Shown: in pieces, positions 9,862 through 19,599 of the stretch
Numbering within the stretch: position 1 is the first letter of the stretch
Layout of the letters: every line of letters starts with the position of its first letter
Assembly (NCBI GenBank): GCA_947450325.1
Contig: CANFUT010000014.1
Coordinates: forward strand, 1 to 64,000
Source of the DNA: Flavobacteriia bacterium
Lineage (GTDB): Bacteria > Bacteroidota > Bacteroidia > Flavobacteriales_D > Crocinitomicaceae
Direction of reading: 5' to 3'
Length of the DNA stretch: 64,000 nt
The notes under the pieces: generated by a model
The model's input: the letters and a program-made list of their open reading frames with translations, nothing else
What the model was told of the DNA's origin: nothing
The model's database searches: none
Position numbers and translations under genes: made by a program

Positions 9862-11451
9862 ATGAAGTACCAAGAATCTATTGAAAAACGAAGAACGTTT
9901 GGAATTATCGCGCACCCTGATGCAGGGAAAACGACATTGACTGAAAAGTTACTGCTTTTTGGTGGTGCGATTCAAACAGCTGGTGCGGTGAAAAATAATA
10001 AAATCAAAAAAGCCGCTACTTCGGATTTCATGGAAATTGAAAAGCAAAGAGGAATCTCGGTTGCCACTTCTGTAATGGCGTTCGAATATGGCGGAAAACA
10101 AGTAAACATTCTCGATACGCCTGGTCACAAGGATTTCGCGGAAGATACTTACAGAACATTGACTGCTGTCGATAGCGTTATTTTGGTGATTGACTGTGCA
10201 AATGGGGTGGAAACGCAAACTGAAAAATTGATGGAAGTTTGTCGCATGAGAAACACGCCGGTGATTATTTTCGTCAACAAAATGGACCGCGATGGAAAAG
10301 ATGCTTTCACGCTTTTGGATGAGTTGGAAGATAAATTAGATATCAAAGTGCGTCCGTTAACTTGGCCGATTGGAATGGGAGATTATTTCAAAGGAGTTTA
10401 CAATATTTACGACGAAAATCTAAATCTTTTTCAAGCCAACAAAACCAAGATTTCAAAGGAAATTGTTTCTATTTCAGATTTGAACGATCCAACGATTGAT
10501 GAATTGATTGGCGACAAACCAGCAGCTGAATTACGCGAAGATTTGGAAATGATTGATGGTGTTTACGATGCTTTCGACAAAGAAAAATATTTGTCGGGTG
10601 AAGTTGCACCTGTATTTTTTGGTTCTGCTGTAAATAACTTTGGAATTCAAGAATTGCTAGACACTTTCATTCGCATTTCGCCTTCTCCTCGCGGAAGAGA
10701 TACAGATTTGAGAATGATCGAACCAAGCGACGATAAATTTTCAGGATTTGTATTTAAAATTCACGCGAATTTAGATCCAAAACACAGAGATAGAATTGCT
10801 TTCTTGCGTATCGTTTCTGGTCGTTTTGAGCGAAATACATTTTACAACCATGTTCGTTTGGGAAAGAAATTCAAGTTTCCAAATCCAACGTCTTTCATGG
10901 CGCAAGACAAAAGTGTCATCGATGAAGCTTTTCCTGGCGATGTAATTGGATTATATGACACTGGAAATTTTAAAATTGGCGACACATTAAACGAAGGAGA
11001 AAAATTCACTTTCAAAGGAATTCCAAGTTTCTCTCCAGAAATTTTCCAAGAATTAGAGAATTTAGATCCAATGAAATCCAAGCAATTGGAAAAAGGTATT
11101 CGCCAATTGACAGACGAAGGTGTTGCGCAAATGTTCGTTCAACAGCCTGGAAACAGAAAAATCGTTGGAACTGTTGGACAATTGCAATTTGAAGTAATTG
11201 CGCACCGTTTAGAGCACGAATATGGCGCTTCTTGTCGTTTTGTTCCTAGAAATTATCACTTGGCTTGTTGGATTACTACCGATAATGAAGAACAATTGAA
11301 AAAATTCTTGAATGCCAAAACTGGAAACATGGCGAAAGACAAAGACGACAATTGGGTTTTCTTGGCTGAAACGCCTTTCTTGTTGACGATGGCAGAACAA
11401 GATTATCCAGATTTAACCTTCCACAGAACGTCTGAGTTTAAGTTGGATTAA
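9862..11451 (+). CDS. prfC: Peptide chain release factor 3
   Basis: This 529-aa translational GTPase removes RF1/RF2 from the ribosome after peptide release. The G1 loop is AHPDAGKTT (residues 17-25), and the G3 motif DTPGHKDF and G4 motif NKMD are present. Domain II and the RF3-specific C-terminal domain (about 390-529, with [16 protein letters not shown]) follow. The length matches the family. It is monocistronic, with a convergent neighbour 5 bp downstream on the other strand. Confidence 0.97.
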   Translation: MKYQESIEKRRTFGIIAHPDAGKTTLTEKLLLFGGAIQTAGAVKNNKIKKAATSDFMEIEKQRGISVATSVMAFEYGGKQVNILDTPGHKDFAEDTYRTLTAVDSVILVIDCANGVETQTEKLMEVCRMRNTPVIIFVNKMDRDGKDAFTLLDELEDKLDIKVRPLTWPIGMGDYFKGVYNIYDENLNLFQANKTKISKEIVSISDLNDPTIDELIGDKPAAELREDLEMIDGVYDAFDKEKYLSGEVAPVFFGSAVNNFGIQELLDTFIRISPSPRGRDTDLRMIEPSDDKFSGFVFKIHANLDPKHRDRIAFLRIVSGRFERNTFYNHVRLGKKFKFPNPTSFMAQDKSVIDEAFPGDVIGLYDTGNFKIGDTLNEGEKFTFKGIPSFSPEIFQELENLDPMKSKQLEKGIRQLTDEGVAQMFVQQPGNRKIVGTVGQLQFEVIAHRLEHEYGASCRFVPRNYHLACWITTDNEEQLKKFLNAKTGNMAKDKDDNWVFLAETPFLLTMAEQDYPDLTFHRTSEFKLD

Positions 11452-11456
11452 TCTTT

Positions 11457-11909
11457 TTACAGATTATCAAAATCTGGCAATTCATTCAAAATTTTAATCT
11501 GATTGTTATTTCTATCAATGAAATACAATGCATGTTCAATTCCATTGGTAATCCACAGGTAATCGACATTTAAAGTAGCGTTGTAATGCGCGATTTGTTG
11601 CAAAGTATTTTGATTCAATTTTACTTCTGGTGCTTTGCATTCGACCAATAGTTTTGCGCTTTGGTCTTTTCCAAAAATCACGACATCACAGCGGCGATTC
11701 AGCTGATGAATTTGAATTCCCAGTTCTGAAGAAATGAGTCCCAAAGGAACATTTTTTTGATTGATCAGAAAATGAATTACGTGTTGACGAACCCATTCTT
11801 CTGGTGTTAGAATCAAGGTTTTCTTGCGAACAATACACCAAACACAAAGCTGCTCATTTTTCTTTGAAAGCTTTAAATTTGCTTGGGGTAAATTCAGGGG
11901 AACAATCAT
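11457..11909 (-). CDS. HsdR N-terminal-like (HSDR_N_2) nuclease-domain protein
   Basis: This 150-aa protein corresponds to the restriction-endonuclease-like N-terminal fold of type I R subunits. The motif CDVVIFG followed by LVECKAP gives a D-x(n)-E-x-K catalytic pattern (D at about 85, ECK at about 99-101). There is no helicase or other R-subunit domain and no hsdM or hsdS nearby, so it is not a restriction system. Single-domain proteins of this type are widespread in Bacteroidetes. The gene follows ftsK by 9 bp on the same strand and may be co-transcribed with it. Its function is unknown. Confidence 0.75.
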   Translation of the reverse strand: MIVPLNLPQANLKLSKKNEQLCVWCIVRKKTLILTPEEWVRQHVIHFLINQKNVPLGLISSELGIQIHQLNRRCDVVIFGKDQSAKLLVECKAPEVKLNQNTLQQIAHYNATLNVDYLWITNGIEHALYFIDRNNNQIKILNELPDFDNL

Positions 11910-11918
11910 GAATTGAAA

Positions 11919-14498
11919 TTAATAAATTCCTTTCACTTTCAAAAATTCTTCCAAAGCTTCAATGTCAGAATAAAGTACTTCTCGTGCTTTACTTCCTTGG
12001 AAAGGTCCGATGATTCCATAACCTTCCAATTGGTCAACGATTCGGCCTGCACGGTTGTAGCCTAATTTTAATTTTCGTTGCAATAAACTCGCTGAACCTT
12101 GTTGATGCGTGATCACGATTCGCGCCGCGTCGGCAAACATTGGATCGATGTCATTCAAATCAATTTCTTTGTCTTCTCCACCGCCTTCGCCAGTATATTC
12201 TGGAAGAATCAATGCTTCAGGATAAGCGCGCTGATTTCCGATAAATGCACAAATTTCATCCACTTCAGGCGTGTCCACAAATCCACATTGCAAACGAATC
12301 ATTTCTGAGCCAGTAGAAATCAACATGTCTCCACGACCAATTAATTGATTGGCTCCGGAAGCATCCAAAATAGTTCTTGAATCGATGGCTGATTGAACTC
12401 TAAATGCAATTCTCGCGGGGAAATTGGCTTTGATCATACCCGTAATTACGCTTACAGAAGGTCTTTGTGTAGCGACAATCAGGTGAATTCCAATTGCACG
12501 GGCAAGTTGTGCTATTCTGGCAATTGGATGTTCAATTTCTTTTCCAGCAGTCATAATCAAATCTGCAAACTCATCAATCAAAACGACGATGTAAGGCAAA
12601 TATCGGTGTCCATTTTCAGGATTTAATCTGCGTGAAATGAATTTCGCATTGTATTCTTTGATGGTACGAACTTGCGCGTCTTTCAGCAACTCATAGCGTG
12701 TGTCCATTTCGATACAAAGTGAATTCAATGTGTTTACCACTTTCGAAGTGTCAGTAATAATCGCATCATCTTCACCTGGTAATTTCGCCAAGAAATGACG
12801 TTCAATTCTGCTGTAAAGTGTTAATTCCACTTTCTTCGGATCAATCAATACAAATTTGACTTGCGAAGGGTGTTTTTTGTATAAGATCGAAATTAAAATC
12901 GCGTTCAAACCAACAGATTTACCTTGACCAGTAGAACCAGCAACCAACAAGTGAGGCATTTTGGTTAAGTCGAAAGTATAGGTTTCGTTGGTAATTGTTT
13001 TTCCAATCACAACGGGCAATTCGTAATCAGAATTCTGAAATTTCTCAGAAGCAATCAACGAACGCATGGAAACCATTTCAGGATTGCTGTTTGGCACCTC
13101 AATACCAATGGTTCCTTTCCCTGGGATTGGCGCGATGATTCGGATTCCCAATGCTGATAAGCTTAGAGCGATGTCATCTTCCAAATTTTTAATTTTCGAA
13201 ATTCGAACACCTGGCGCAGGAATGATTTCATATAAAGTTACAGTCGGACCAACAGTAGCTTTGATTTTCGCAATGTCAATTTTGTAATGAGAAAGCGTTT
13301 CAACAATTTTATTTTTGTTGTCCTCAAGTTCTTGCTTGTTGATGTTTACAGAACCGCCGCCCCAATCTCTCAATAAATCAATCGAAGGCAATAAATAGCC
13401 AGATAAATCTAATGTTGGATCATAATCTCCATATTCTTTGCGCAATTTATCTTGTTCGTCGTCAGAAAGAATTTCTTCATTTTCAGGTGCAACAACTGTA
13501 AAATCATCAGCATCTAATGGTTCGGAGAAAACGCTGGTTGGTTCAGGAATATTGATTTCAAAATCATCTTCAATAGGCGTAACAGTTTTTTGTGTTTCCG
13601 GCATTTTCATCGTGATTTCAAAATCACTGTCTGCATCTTCTTCGTCCTCGTCTTCATCGTCAAATAAAACAGGTTCGAACGGTTTGTCAACGATGATTTG
13701 TTCTTCCTTGATAGGATTGATGATGTGAATATCAGCCATTGAGTTTTCAGGCTTGGCTTTTACAGTCTCTATTCCTTCATTGTCATTTTCTAGGAAATTT
13801 TTAGAGATGTATTTGTTCCAAAGTGCTTTAAAATTTGGATTAAACAATGCGACTAGGACAATGTAAAGTAAAACCAAAATAAAAACGAGTGAACCAAATT
13901 TACCAAAAGTAAACATGAGCCAATTGTTGATGTGGTAGCCAAATGCGCCTCCTAAATAATTAACTGAGCCAGCAAAATACCCAAAGAAAAGGGAAGACCA
14001 AATCATTAAAACTATCGAATTGATGGTCGTTTTGGCGATCGGTAAAAGTTGAATAGCCAACAACCATTTAAAACCGATAATGAATATTAGAAAGGAGAAT
14101 GCAAAAGAAGAAATTCCAAACCATCGATAAATAAAAAGATGTGAAGTCCAAGCGCCCATTTTTCCAAACCAATTGGAAACGGGTTCTGTGTTTTCTTCGA
14201 AAAGAAAATCAATCAGTGTTTTGTCGATTACGCGATCTTGATCTGCTTTCCAGGTGAATAAATATGAAAAACAAGCTAGAAAACAATAGAAAGCAGTGAG
14301 CACTAAAATAGCACCAATAATGGTTTTTGTTCGTTTTTTATCAAAACGATTTGAAAGAGAAGCTAATGGATTTTTCTTTGGGTCGAGTGGCGCTTTTTTT
14401 TCCTTTACAGGTTTTTTCTCCGCTTTAGTTTCGACCTTTTTTTCCTCTACTTTTTCTGTTTTTTCATCCTTTGGGATAAATTCATTTTCTTGTGCCAT
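11919..14498 (-). CDS. ftsK: DNA translocase FtsK/SpoIIIE
   Basis: This 859-aa septal DNA pump acts in chromosome segregation and dimer resolution. The N-terminus is lysine- and glutamate-rich, followed by about four membrane segments (about 55-215) and an acidic linker (DDEDEDEEDADSD). The RecA-like motor has the Walker A motif VAGSTGQGKSVGLN and Walker B VVLIDEFADLI. A C-terminal gamma winged helix (YNRAGRIVDQLEGYGIIGP) would recognise KOPS-type sites. The length is normal for Bacteroidetes FtsK. Confidence 0.96.
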   Translation of the reverse strand: MAQENEFIPKDEKTEKVEEKKVETKAEKKPVKEKKAPLDPKKNPLASLSNRFDKKRTKTIIGAILVLTAFYCFLACFSYLFTWKADQDRVIDKTLIDFLFEENTEPVSNWFGKMGAWTSHLFIYRWFGISSFAFSFLIFIIGFKWLLAIQLLPIAKTTINSIVLMIWSSLFFGYFAGSVNYLGGAFGYHINNWLMFTFGKFGSLVFILVLLYIVLVALFNPNFKALWNKYISKNFLENDNEGIETVKAKPENSMADIHIINPIKEEQIIVDKPFEPVLFDDEDEDEEDADSDFEITMKMPETQKTVTPIEDDFEINIPEPTSVFSEPLDADDFTVVAPENEEILSDDEQDKLRKEYGDYDPTLDLSGYLLPSIDLLRDWGGGSVNINKQELEDNKNKIVETLSHYKIDIAKIKATVGPTVTLYEIIPAPGVRISKIKNLEDDIALSLSALGIRIIAPIPGKGTIGIEVPNSNPEMVSMRSLIASEKFQNSDYELPVVIGKTITNETYTFDLTKMPHLLVAGSTGQGKSVGLNAILISILYKKHPSQVKFVLIDPKKVELTLYSRIERHFLAKLPGEDDAIITDTSKVVNTLNSLCIEMDTRYELLKDAQVRTIKEYNAKFISRRLNPENGHRYLPYIVVLIDEFADLIMTAGKEIEHPIARIAQLARAIGIHLIVATQRPSVSVITGMIKANFPARIAFRVQSAIDSRTILDASGANQLIGRGDMLISTGSEMIRLQCGFVDTPEVDEICAFIGNQRAYPEALILPEYTGEGGGEDKEIDLNDIDPMFADAARIVITHQQGSASLLQRKLKLGYNRAGRIVDQLEGYGIIGPFQGSKAREVLYSDIEALEEFLKVKGIY

Positions 14499-14602
14499 TT
14501 CGAAAGACTATTTAACAAAGATAATCACGAAATCAATCAACAAAAAGTGGTTTTAAACCAAGTTTAAACAATCAGGTGTTAATGTAGAAACAAGTCAGAT
14601 AT

Positions 14603-15250
14603 TTATTCTTTTATTTCAGGCTGAAGTTGCATCATTTGGTCTAAAAATTCATCAAAACTGACCTTTTTAAAATCAGATGGAATGCCAAAAAGATCTTTGT
14701 TTACTTCCGAAAATTCAATTTTTTCCAAGGTGTAATGCAAAATTCCATCTTCCAGTTGAATGTAATAATCGACTGGCAATCCTTGAATTCCTTTCAAAAC
14801 ATCTAAATATTTGGGGCTAATTTTCGGGAAATACCACATTTCGATAGGTTTATCAAAACTAGCTGCACTTACCAAAACCCTTTTTGCTTTGATTCCAGCG
14901 ATTTTTTTGGATCCAAATTTCTTTTTGAAAGTGTATTTTGAAGGAATTGTATCTTTCGGCACATGTTGTTGAATGGCAAACTTGGTGTCGTTGTAATTTA
15001 TCAACAGATAATATTTTTGGAAAATCAAATGTTTGATCAAAACTTGCGGTCCTAATTGCCCTGTTTCCGATTCAACTCTCACCAAGGTGTCGTTTGTATA
15101 AACGATTGATTTAGAAATTGTATTCTGTGTGCTATCTACTGGATTGATAAACTCAATTTGATAAATTAATCTTCCTTGAAAAGGCGCTTGTTTTTGCGCT
15201 AGAACTGCAAATTGAATTGATAAAATAAAAAGAAGTAATGCTTTTTTCAT
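14603..15250 (-). CDS. Secreted GLPGLI/DUF4412-like protein
   Basis: This 215-aa protein has an N-terminal signal peptide (about residues 1-18, ending VLAQ). The beta-rich body contains YQIEF, IKHLIFQKYYLLINY and GIQGLPVDYYIQLEDG, reminiscent of the GLPGLI family or DUF4412 of Bacteroidetes. It is probably periplasmic; its molecular function is not known. It stands alone between ftsK and the divergent arginase gene. Confidence 0.55.
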   Translation of the reverse strand: MKKALLLFILSIQFAVLAQKQAPFQGRLIYQIEFINPVDSTQNTISKSIVYTNDTLVRVESETGQLGPQVLIKHLIFQKYYLLINYNDTKFAIQQHVPKDTIPSKYTFKKKFGSKKIAGIKAKRVLVSAASFDKPIEMWYFPKISPKYLDVLKGIQGLPVDYYIQLEDGILHYTLEKIEFSEVNKDLFGIPSDFKKVSFDEFLDQMMQLQPEIKE

Positions 15251-15385
15251 GGTGCTAAATTACAAGTTTTTATAAAACCGACATTTTTATTTTTGTTACC
15301 ATTTTCATTCTTCATTTCATCAATAAAAGTTGATTTTATTCGATTTTAGTTCGGATTCCAGTTTCTTAATCTGCGTCATAAATTG

Positions 15386-15393
15386 TACATTTG
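15386..15393 (+). promoter_or_regulatory. -7 promoter element of the arginase-argS pair
   Basis: TACATTTG matches TAnnTTTG, with a weaker TTTC about 20 bp upstream at 15362-15365. The predicted transcript start is near 15400. A TTG codon inside this element opens the reading frame at 15391 but cannot be translated from that transcript, so the ATG at 15412 is the start. Confidence 0.65.
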
Positions 15394-15411
15394 TATTCTA
15401 CAATCGATTAT

Positions 15412-16365
15412 ATGCAGAAGGAAATTAATTTCATTATCAATACCTCAGAGATAACAGCAGGTACAAGGGGCGCTTCATTGGGTCCATTGGCGATTATCAC
15501 TGCGGCGAGAAAAATCGGAAGTTCCATTTTTGGAGACAATAAAGTAACTTTTTTAGAAGATAAAAATCATTTGTTGGATCACCCAACCAACTATCGTTTT
15601 GCCAAAAGAATCGACGGACTTTTAGATGTTTACAACAACGTGAGCAATGCCGTTTTAGATTCTGTAAATAGCAACGAATTCCCATTTGTTTTGGCTGCCG
15701 ATCATGGTTCTGCAGGAGGAACAATCGCAGGAATTAGAAAATCATTTCCTGACAAAAAATTGGGTGTAATTTGGATTGATGCGCATGGCGATTTACATTC
15801 TCCTTACACAACGCCTTCTGGAAATATCCATGGAATGCCGCTCTCAACAGCATTGAATGAAGATAATATTCCTTGTCAATCAAATGATGTTGATGCCGAA
15901 ACCATCTCCATGTGGAATCAGTTGAAAGAATTACATGGAATTGCGCCTAAAATTAAACCTGAAAATTTGGTTTTTATTGCGGTTCGTGATACTGAACATC
16001 AAGAAGATGCTTTGATGGAGAGATTGAATATCAAAAACTTCAAAGTAGAAGAAGTAAATGATTTAGGAGCCAAACAAGTTGCGGTAAAAACCTTGGAAAA
16101 ATTGAATGATTGCGACATCATTTACATTTCTTTTGACGTTGATTCAATGGATCCAGATATTACTTCCTATGGAACAGGAACGCCGGTCAAAAATGGATTA
16201 TTGCCTTCACAAGTAAGTGAGATTTTCCAGACTTTGATTGCAAGTCAAAAAGTGGTTTGCATAGAATTTGTGGAAGTAAATCCATGTCTAGACGAAAAAA
16301 TCAATACGATGGCAGAAACAGCTTTTGAGTTGTTACAACCCATTGTACAACAAATAAAATCTTAA
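15412..16365 (+). CDS. Arginase/formimidoylglutamase-family (ureohydrolase) enzyme
   Basis: This 317-aa enzyme is counted from the ATG at 15412. It is a manganese ureohydrolase: the metal motifs WIDAHGDLHSP and YISFDVDSMDP are complete, and an upstream ADHGSAGG supplies the first His. GNIHGMPL is typical of arginases. The family cleaves arginine to ornithine and urea, or related guanidino compounds such as agmatine or formiminoglutamate; arginase is favoured, but the substrate is not certain. argS follows after 22 bp, so an arginine-using enzyme and the arginine-charging enzyme share a transcript. Confidence 0.85.
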   Translation: MQKEINFIINTSEITAGTRGASLGPLAIITAARKIGSSIFGDNKVTFLEDKNHLLDHPTNYRFAKRIDGLLDVYNNVSNAVLDSVNSNEFPFVLAADHGSAGGTIAGIRKSFPDKKLGVIWIDAHGDLHSPYTTPSGNIHGMPLSTALNEDNIPCQSNDVDAETISMWNQLKELHGIAPKIKPENLVFIAVRDTEHQEDALMERLNIKNFKVEEVNDLGAKQVAVKTLEKLNDCDIIYISFDVDSMDPDITSYGTGTPVKNGLLPSQVSEIFQTLIASQKVVCIEFVEVNPCLDEKINTMAETAFELLQPIVQQIKS

Positions 16366-16387
16366 AAATAATTGCCAATAATATCAA

Positions 16388-18283
16388 ATGGAACAGCTTA
16401 TAAAACAAATCATTATTACCAATTCTGAAACACTTTTTGGTCAGCAAATCGAAGAAAAAACAATTCAATTTCAACAAACAAGGAAAGAGTTTGAAGGTGA
16501 TTTAACATTGGTAGTTTTTCCATTTGCCAAATTATTGAAAACTTCTCCAGATCAAGCTGCGAATCAAATAGGCGCTTTTTTGAAAGACAATTTAAAAGAA
16601 ATTTCTGCTTTCAATGTGGTTCAAGGATTTTTAAATTTGTCACTTTCTCCTGAATATTGGTTGAATCAATTGGAAACAATCAATCAAAATCCAACTTTTG
16701 GTTTCCGAGAGCCGAATAGCAAAGCGACAAAAATGGTCGAGTATTCTTCGCCAAACACAAACAAACCCTTGCATTTAGGACACTTGCGCAATAACTTTCT
16801 AGGTTATTCTGTTGCCGAAATTTTAAAAGCAAATGGTCACAAAGTTGTGAAGACACAGGTAATTAACGACCGCGGAATTCACATTTGTAAAAGCATGTTG
16901 GCTTGGGAACGATTTTCTCCACTGAATGAAAAAGGTGAACGAGAAACTCCTGAAAATACGGGATTAAAAGGCGATAAATTAGTTGGGAAATACTATGTAG
17001 AATTTGATAAGAATTTCAACAAAGAAGCCAAAGAAATCATCGAAAAATGGAATGCTGGAGATTTTTCAAATTACAGCGACGCCATCAAAAGTGGATACCT
17101 CAAATTTGAAGAAGCAAAAGTAGGAAAGGATGAAAAAGCTGTTGCTGCATTGGATGATAAAATCAAAGATTTAGCCAAAAATCAAACAGGAATTTTACGC
17201 GATGTGAAAGAAATGTTGGTGAAATGGGAAGCACGTGACCCGCAAACGTATCTTTTATGGTCAACAATGAACAGCTGGGTTTACGCTGGATTTGACGTGA
17301 CGTATGAGAAAATGGGCGTCAATTTCGACAAGCTTTACTATGAATCAGAAACCTACATTTTAGGAAAAGATTTGGTCATCGAAGGATTGCAAAAAGGCAT
17401 TTTATTCAAAAAGGAAGATGGTTCAGTTTGGATAGATTTGACGGCTGATGGTTTGGACGAAAAATTATTGTTGCGTTCAGATGGCACATCTGTTTATATG
17501 ACGCAAGATTTAGGGACAGCAACTGATCGTTTTCGCGATTATTCAGATTTAGAAGGAATTGTTTACACCGTTGGAAATGAACAAGATTACCATTTCAAAG
17601 TCTTGTTTTTGATTTTGAAAAAAATGGGCTATTCCTGGGCTGAAAGTTGTTTCCATTTGTCTTACGGAATGGTTGATTTGCCATCAGGAAAGATGAAATC
17701 CCGAGAAGGAACGGTGGTTGATGCTGATGATTTGATTGATGAAGTAGTCGGTAAAGCCAAAGAAATGACGCAAGAGCGCGGGCATTTGGAAGGAATGTCG
17801 GAAATTGAAAGGGAAGAGCTTTTCAAATTAATCGGTTTGGGAGGATTGAAATACTATCTTTTAAAAGTTGATCCTAAAAAACGCATGTTATTCAATCCGG
17901 AAGAATCTATCGAATTAAATGGAAATACCGGTCCTTTCATTCAATATGCGCATGCAAGGATTCAGTCGTTGCTAGCCAAAGCGGGTGAGATTGGTGATTT
18001 TTCAAAAGCAACTTTGGGAGCGGAAGAAAAAGAAATCATCAAAGTATTGGCACAATTTCCAGCAGTTGTAGACGAAGCAGGAAAAATGTATTCACCAGCG
18101 TTAATTGCGAATTACACTTATGAATTAGTGAAAGCTTTTAATCACTTTTATCAAACAGTACCAATCAACATTGAGCCTGACTTGGCAGTTAAAAATTTAC
18201 GATTGATTGTTTGTCAAAACGTTGGATTGGTGATCAAAAATGCAATGAATTTACTTGGAATCAACGTTCCAAATAGAATGTAA
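16388..18283 (+). CDS. argS: Arginyl-tRNA synthetase
   Basis: This 631-aa class I synthetase attaches arginine to tRNA-Arg. The HIGH signature appears as HLGH (129-132) within SSPNTNKPLHLGHLRNN. The KMSKS loop is GKMKSREGT (K435-S438), as often in ArgRS. An N-terminal tRNA D-loop-binding domain and a C-terminal DALR anticodon-binding domain (ending LLGINVPNRM) are present. It ends at a strong terminator. Confidence 0.97.
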   Translation: MEQLIKQIIITNSETLFGQQIEEKTIQFQQTRKEFEGDLTLVVFPFAKLLKTSPDQAANQIGAFLKDNLKEISAFNVVQGFLNLSLSPEYWLNQLETINQNPTFGFREPNSKATKMVEYSSPNTNKPLHLGHLRNNFLGYSVAEILKANGHKVVKTQVINDRGIHICKSMLAWERFSPLNEKGERETPENTGLKGDKLVGKYYVEFDKNFNKEAKEIIEKWNAGDFSNYSDAIKSGYLKFEEAKVGKDEKAVAALDDKIKDLAKNQTGILRDVKEMLVKWEARDPQTYLLWSTMNSWVYAGFDVTYEKMGVNFDKLYYESETYILGKDLVIEGLQKGILFKKEDGSVWIDLTADGLDEKLLLRSDGTSVYMTQDLGTATDRFRDYSDLEGIVYTVGNEQDYHFKVLFLILKKMGYSWAESCFHLSYGMVDLPSGKMKSREGTVVDADDLIDEVVGKAKEMTQERGHLEGMSEIEREELFKLIGLGGLKYYLLKVDPKKRMLFNPEESIELNGNTGPFIQYAHARIQSLLAKAGEIGDFSKATLGAEEKEIIKVLAQFPAVVDEAGKMYSPALIANYTYELVKAFNHFYQTVPINIEPDLAVKNLRLIVCQNVGLVIKNAMNLLGINVPNRM

Positions 18284-18298
18284 TTCAATATGAATATT

Positions 18299-18331
18299 TT
18301 AAAAGCGGGTATTAATTACTCGCTTTTTTTA
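18299..18331 (+). terminator. Terminator after argS
   Basis: AAAAGCGGGT and ACTCGCTTTT pair with one G-T mismatch around a short ATTAATT loop, and a T-run follows at 18324-18330. It lies between convergent genes and could act on both strands. Confidence 0.85.
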
Positions 18332-18358
18332 TGAAATAGATTTTATAAAAAAGAGATT

Positions 18359-19258
18359 TTAAGCAAATTTCTTAGGCAAATTGGAATCAAATCGCATGAT
18401 TTCTCCAGATACTGGATGTTTGAAAGACAAGACTTTGGCGTGTAGTCCCAAACGCCCAATGTGATTTAATTTTGCGCCATATTTTTTATCTCCCACAATG
18501 GGATGTTTGATGTCTTGCATGTGCACACGAATCTGATTTTTTCTTCCAGTTTCCAAGTTGACTTTCAATAGAGTAGTGCCTTTTTTTCTTGAAATTACTT
18601 CGTAGTGCGTGATTGCTTTTTGACCGTAAGTTTCGTTTTGACTTGAATGGACAATCAATGCTTTGCTTTCTTTCAAATACGAAACAATCGTGTCTTTGTC
18701 TTTTCGAACTTCGCCTTCAACCATCGCCACGTAAGTTCTTTCGATGATATTGTCATTCCAGGATTCTTGCAATGTTTTCTTGACTTTTTCTGTTTTTGCA
18801 AAAACCAACAAACCAGATGTATCGCGGTCTAATCTGTGCACGATGAAAATTCTATTCTTTGGATTTGCTTTTTGAACGTATCTTGTCAACATGGCATAGG
18901 CCGTTTTAGTTCGCTCTTTTTCAGAACCCATGGTGAGTAAACCAGCTTGTTTATTTACTACAATAATTGCTGCATCTTCAAAAAGAATATCAATTCCAAC
19001 CAAAGGTTTTTCAGCAACTATTTTTTCAGCCAAAATAGTCATGATTTGGCCAGTTTTCAGTGGAGTGTTGAATTGTGTTTCGACTTTTCCATCAACTGCA
19101 ATTAATTTTTCTTTGAGTAAAAACTTGACATTGTTTCTGCTTTTTCCAGGCAAAGATTCCATGATGAAAACCATTAAAGTGGTTGCAGATTTGACCGTAA
19201 ATTTCAAATCTTTCTTTTTTGCCGGTTTACCAGCAGATCTTTTTTCTTTAAATTTCAT
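18359..19258 (-). CDS. RluA-family 23S rRNA pseudouridine synthase
   Basis: This 299-aa protein converts uridine to pseudouridine in RNA. An N-terminal lysine-rich tail precedes an S4-like RNA-binding region (about 35-90). The catalytic motif IFIVHRLDRDTSGLLVFAK contains the essential Asp of HRLDRDTSG. The later motifs GRKNQIRVHMQDIKHPIVGD and RLGLHAKVLSFKHP are family hallmarks. Whether it modifies rRNA or tRNA (RluC/RluD/RluA-like) cannot be told. Confidence 0.92.
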   Translation of the reverse strand: MKFKEKRSAGKPAKKKDLKFTVKSATTLMVFIMESLPGKSRNNVKFLLKEKLIAVDGKVETQFNTPLKTGQIMTILAEKIVAEKPLVGIDILFEDAAIIVVNKQAGLLTMGSEKERTKTAYAMLTRYVQKANPKNRIFIVHRLDRDTSGLLVFAKTEKVKKTLQESWNDNIIERTYVAMVEGEVRKDKDTIVSYLKESKALIVHSSQNETYGQKAITHYEVISRKKGTTLLKVNLETGRKNQIRVHMQDIKHPIVGDKKYGAKLNHIGRLGLHAKVLSFKHPVSGEIMRFDSNLPKKFA

Positions 19259-19341
19259 TTAGAATCCTTGAGTTGGAGCGCAAAGATACGGTTTTTGTTT
19301 TAGAGTTGTTGTTATTGTTTGATGGATGGACTTGTTTGGAC

Positions 19342-19370
19342 TAAGTGTTTTTATCCGTTAGAATCACTTA
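19342..19370. repeat. 29-bp palindromic repeat, copy 1
   Basis: A 29-bp sequence begins TAAGTG and ends CACTTA, which are inverted 6-bp arms around a core containing TTTTATCCGTTAGAA. An identical copy lies at 19520-19548 in the same orientation. Confidence 0.9.
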
Positions 19371-19519
19371 AGTACCCCTAAAATCTATGGTTTCATTAGC
19401 TTGTTAAGCATTCATTCTACCCCAAAAGAGACAAAGTTGATATCGACAAATTTTAAATCATAATTTGCATTACAAACCAAATGCAATGAATAAAATGCTC
19501 AAAAATTGGTTAATACGAT

Positions 19520-19548
19520 TAAGTGTTTTTATCCGTTAGAATCACTTA
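19520..19548. repeat. 29-bp palindromic repeat, copy 2
   Basis: This is identical to the copy at 19342-19370, in direct orientation, 178 bp further on. Both are inside the 341-bp gene-free interval 19259-19599, which otherwise shows no coding potential. Confidence 0.9.
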
Positions 19549-19599
19549 GCATCCTATAAATACTCAGAAAATGAAATTTGTTTCGACTAAAAAACGGTT

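Noticed and set aside
11457-11909. A type I restriction system
   Set aside because: Only the HsdR N-terminal fold is present, with no helicase region and no hsdM or hsdS genes nearby.
15391-15411. TTG start for the arginase gene at 15391
   Set aside because: The TTG is part of the -7 promoter element TACATTTG, upstream of the predicted transcript start; the ATG at 15412 is used instead.
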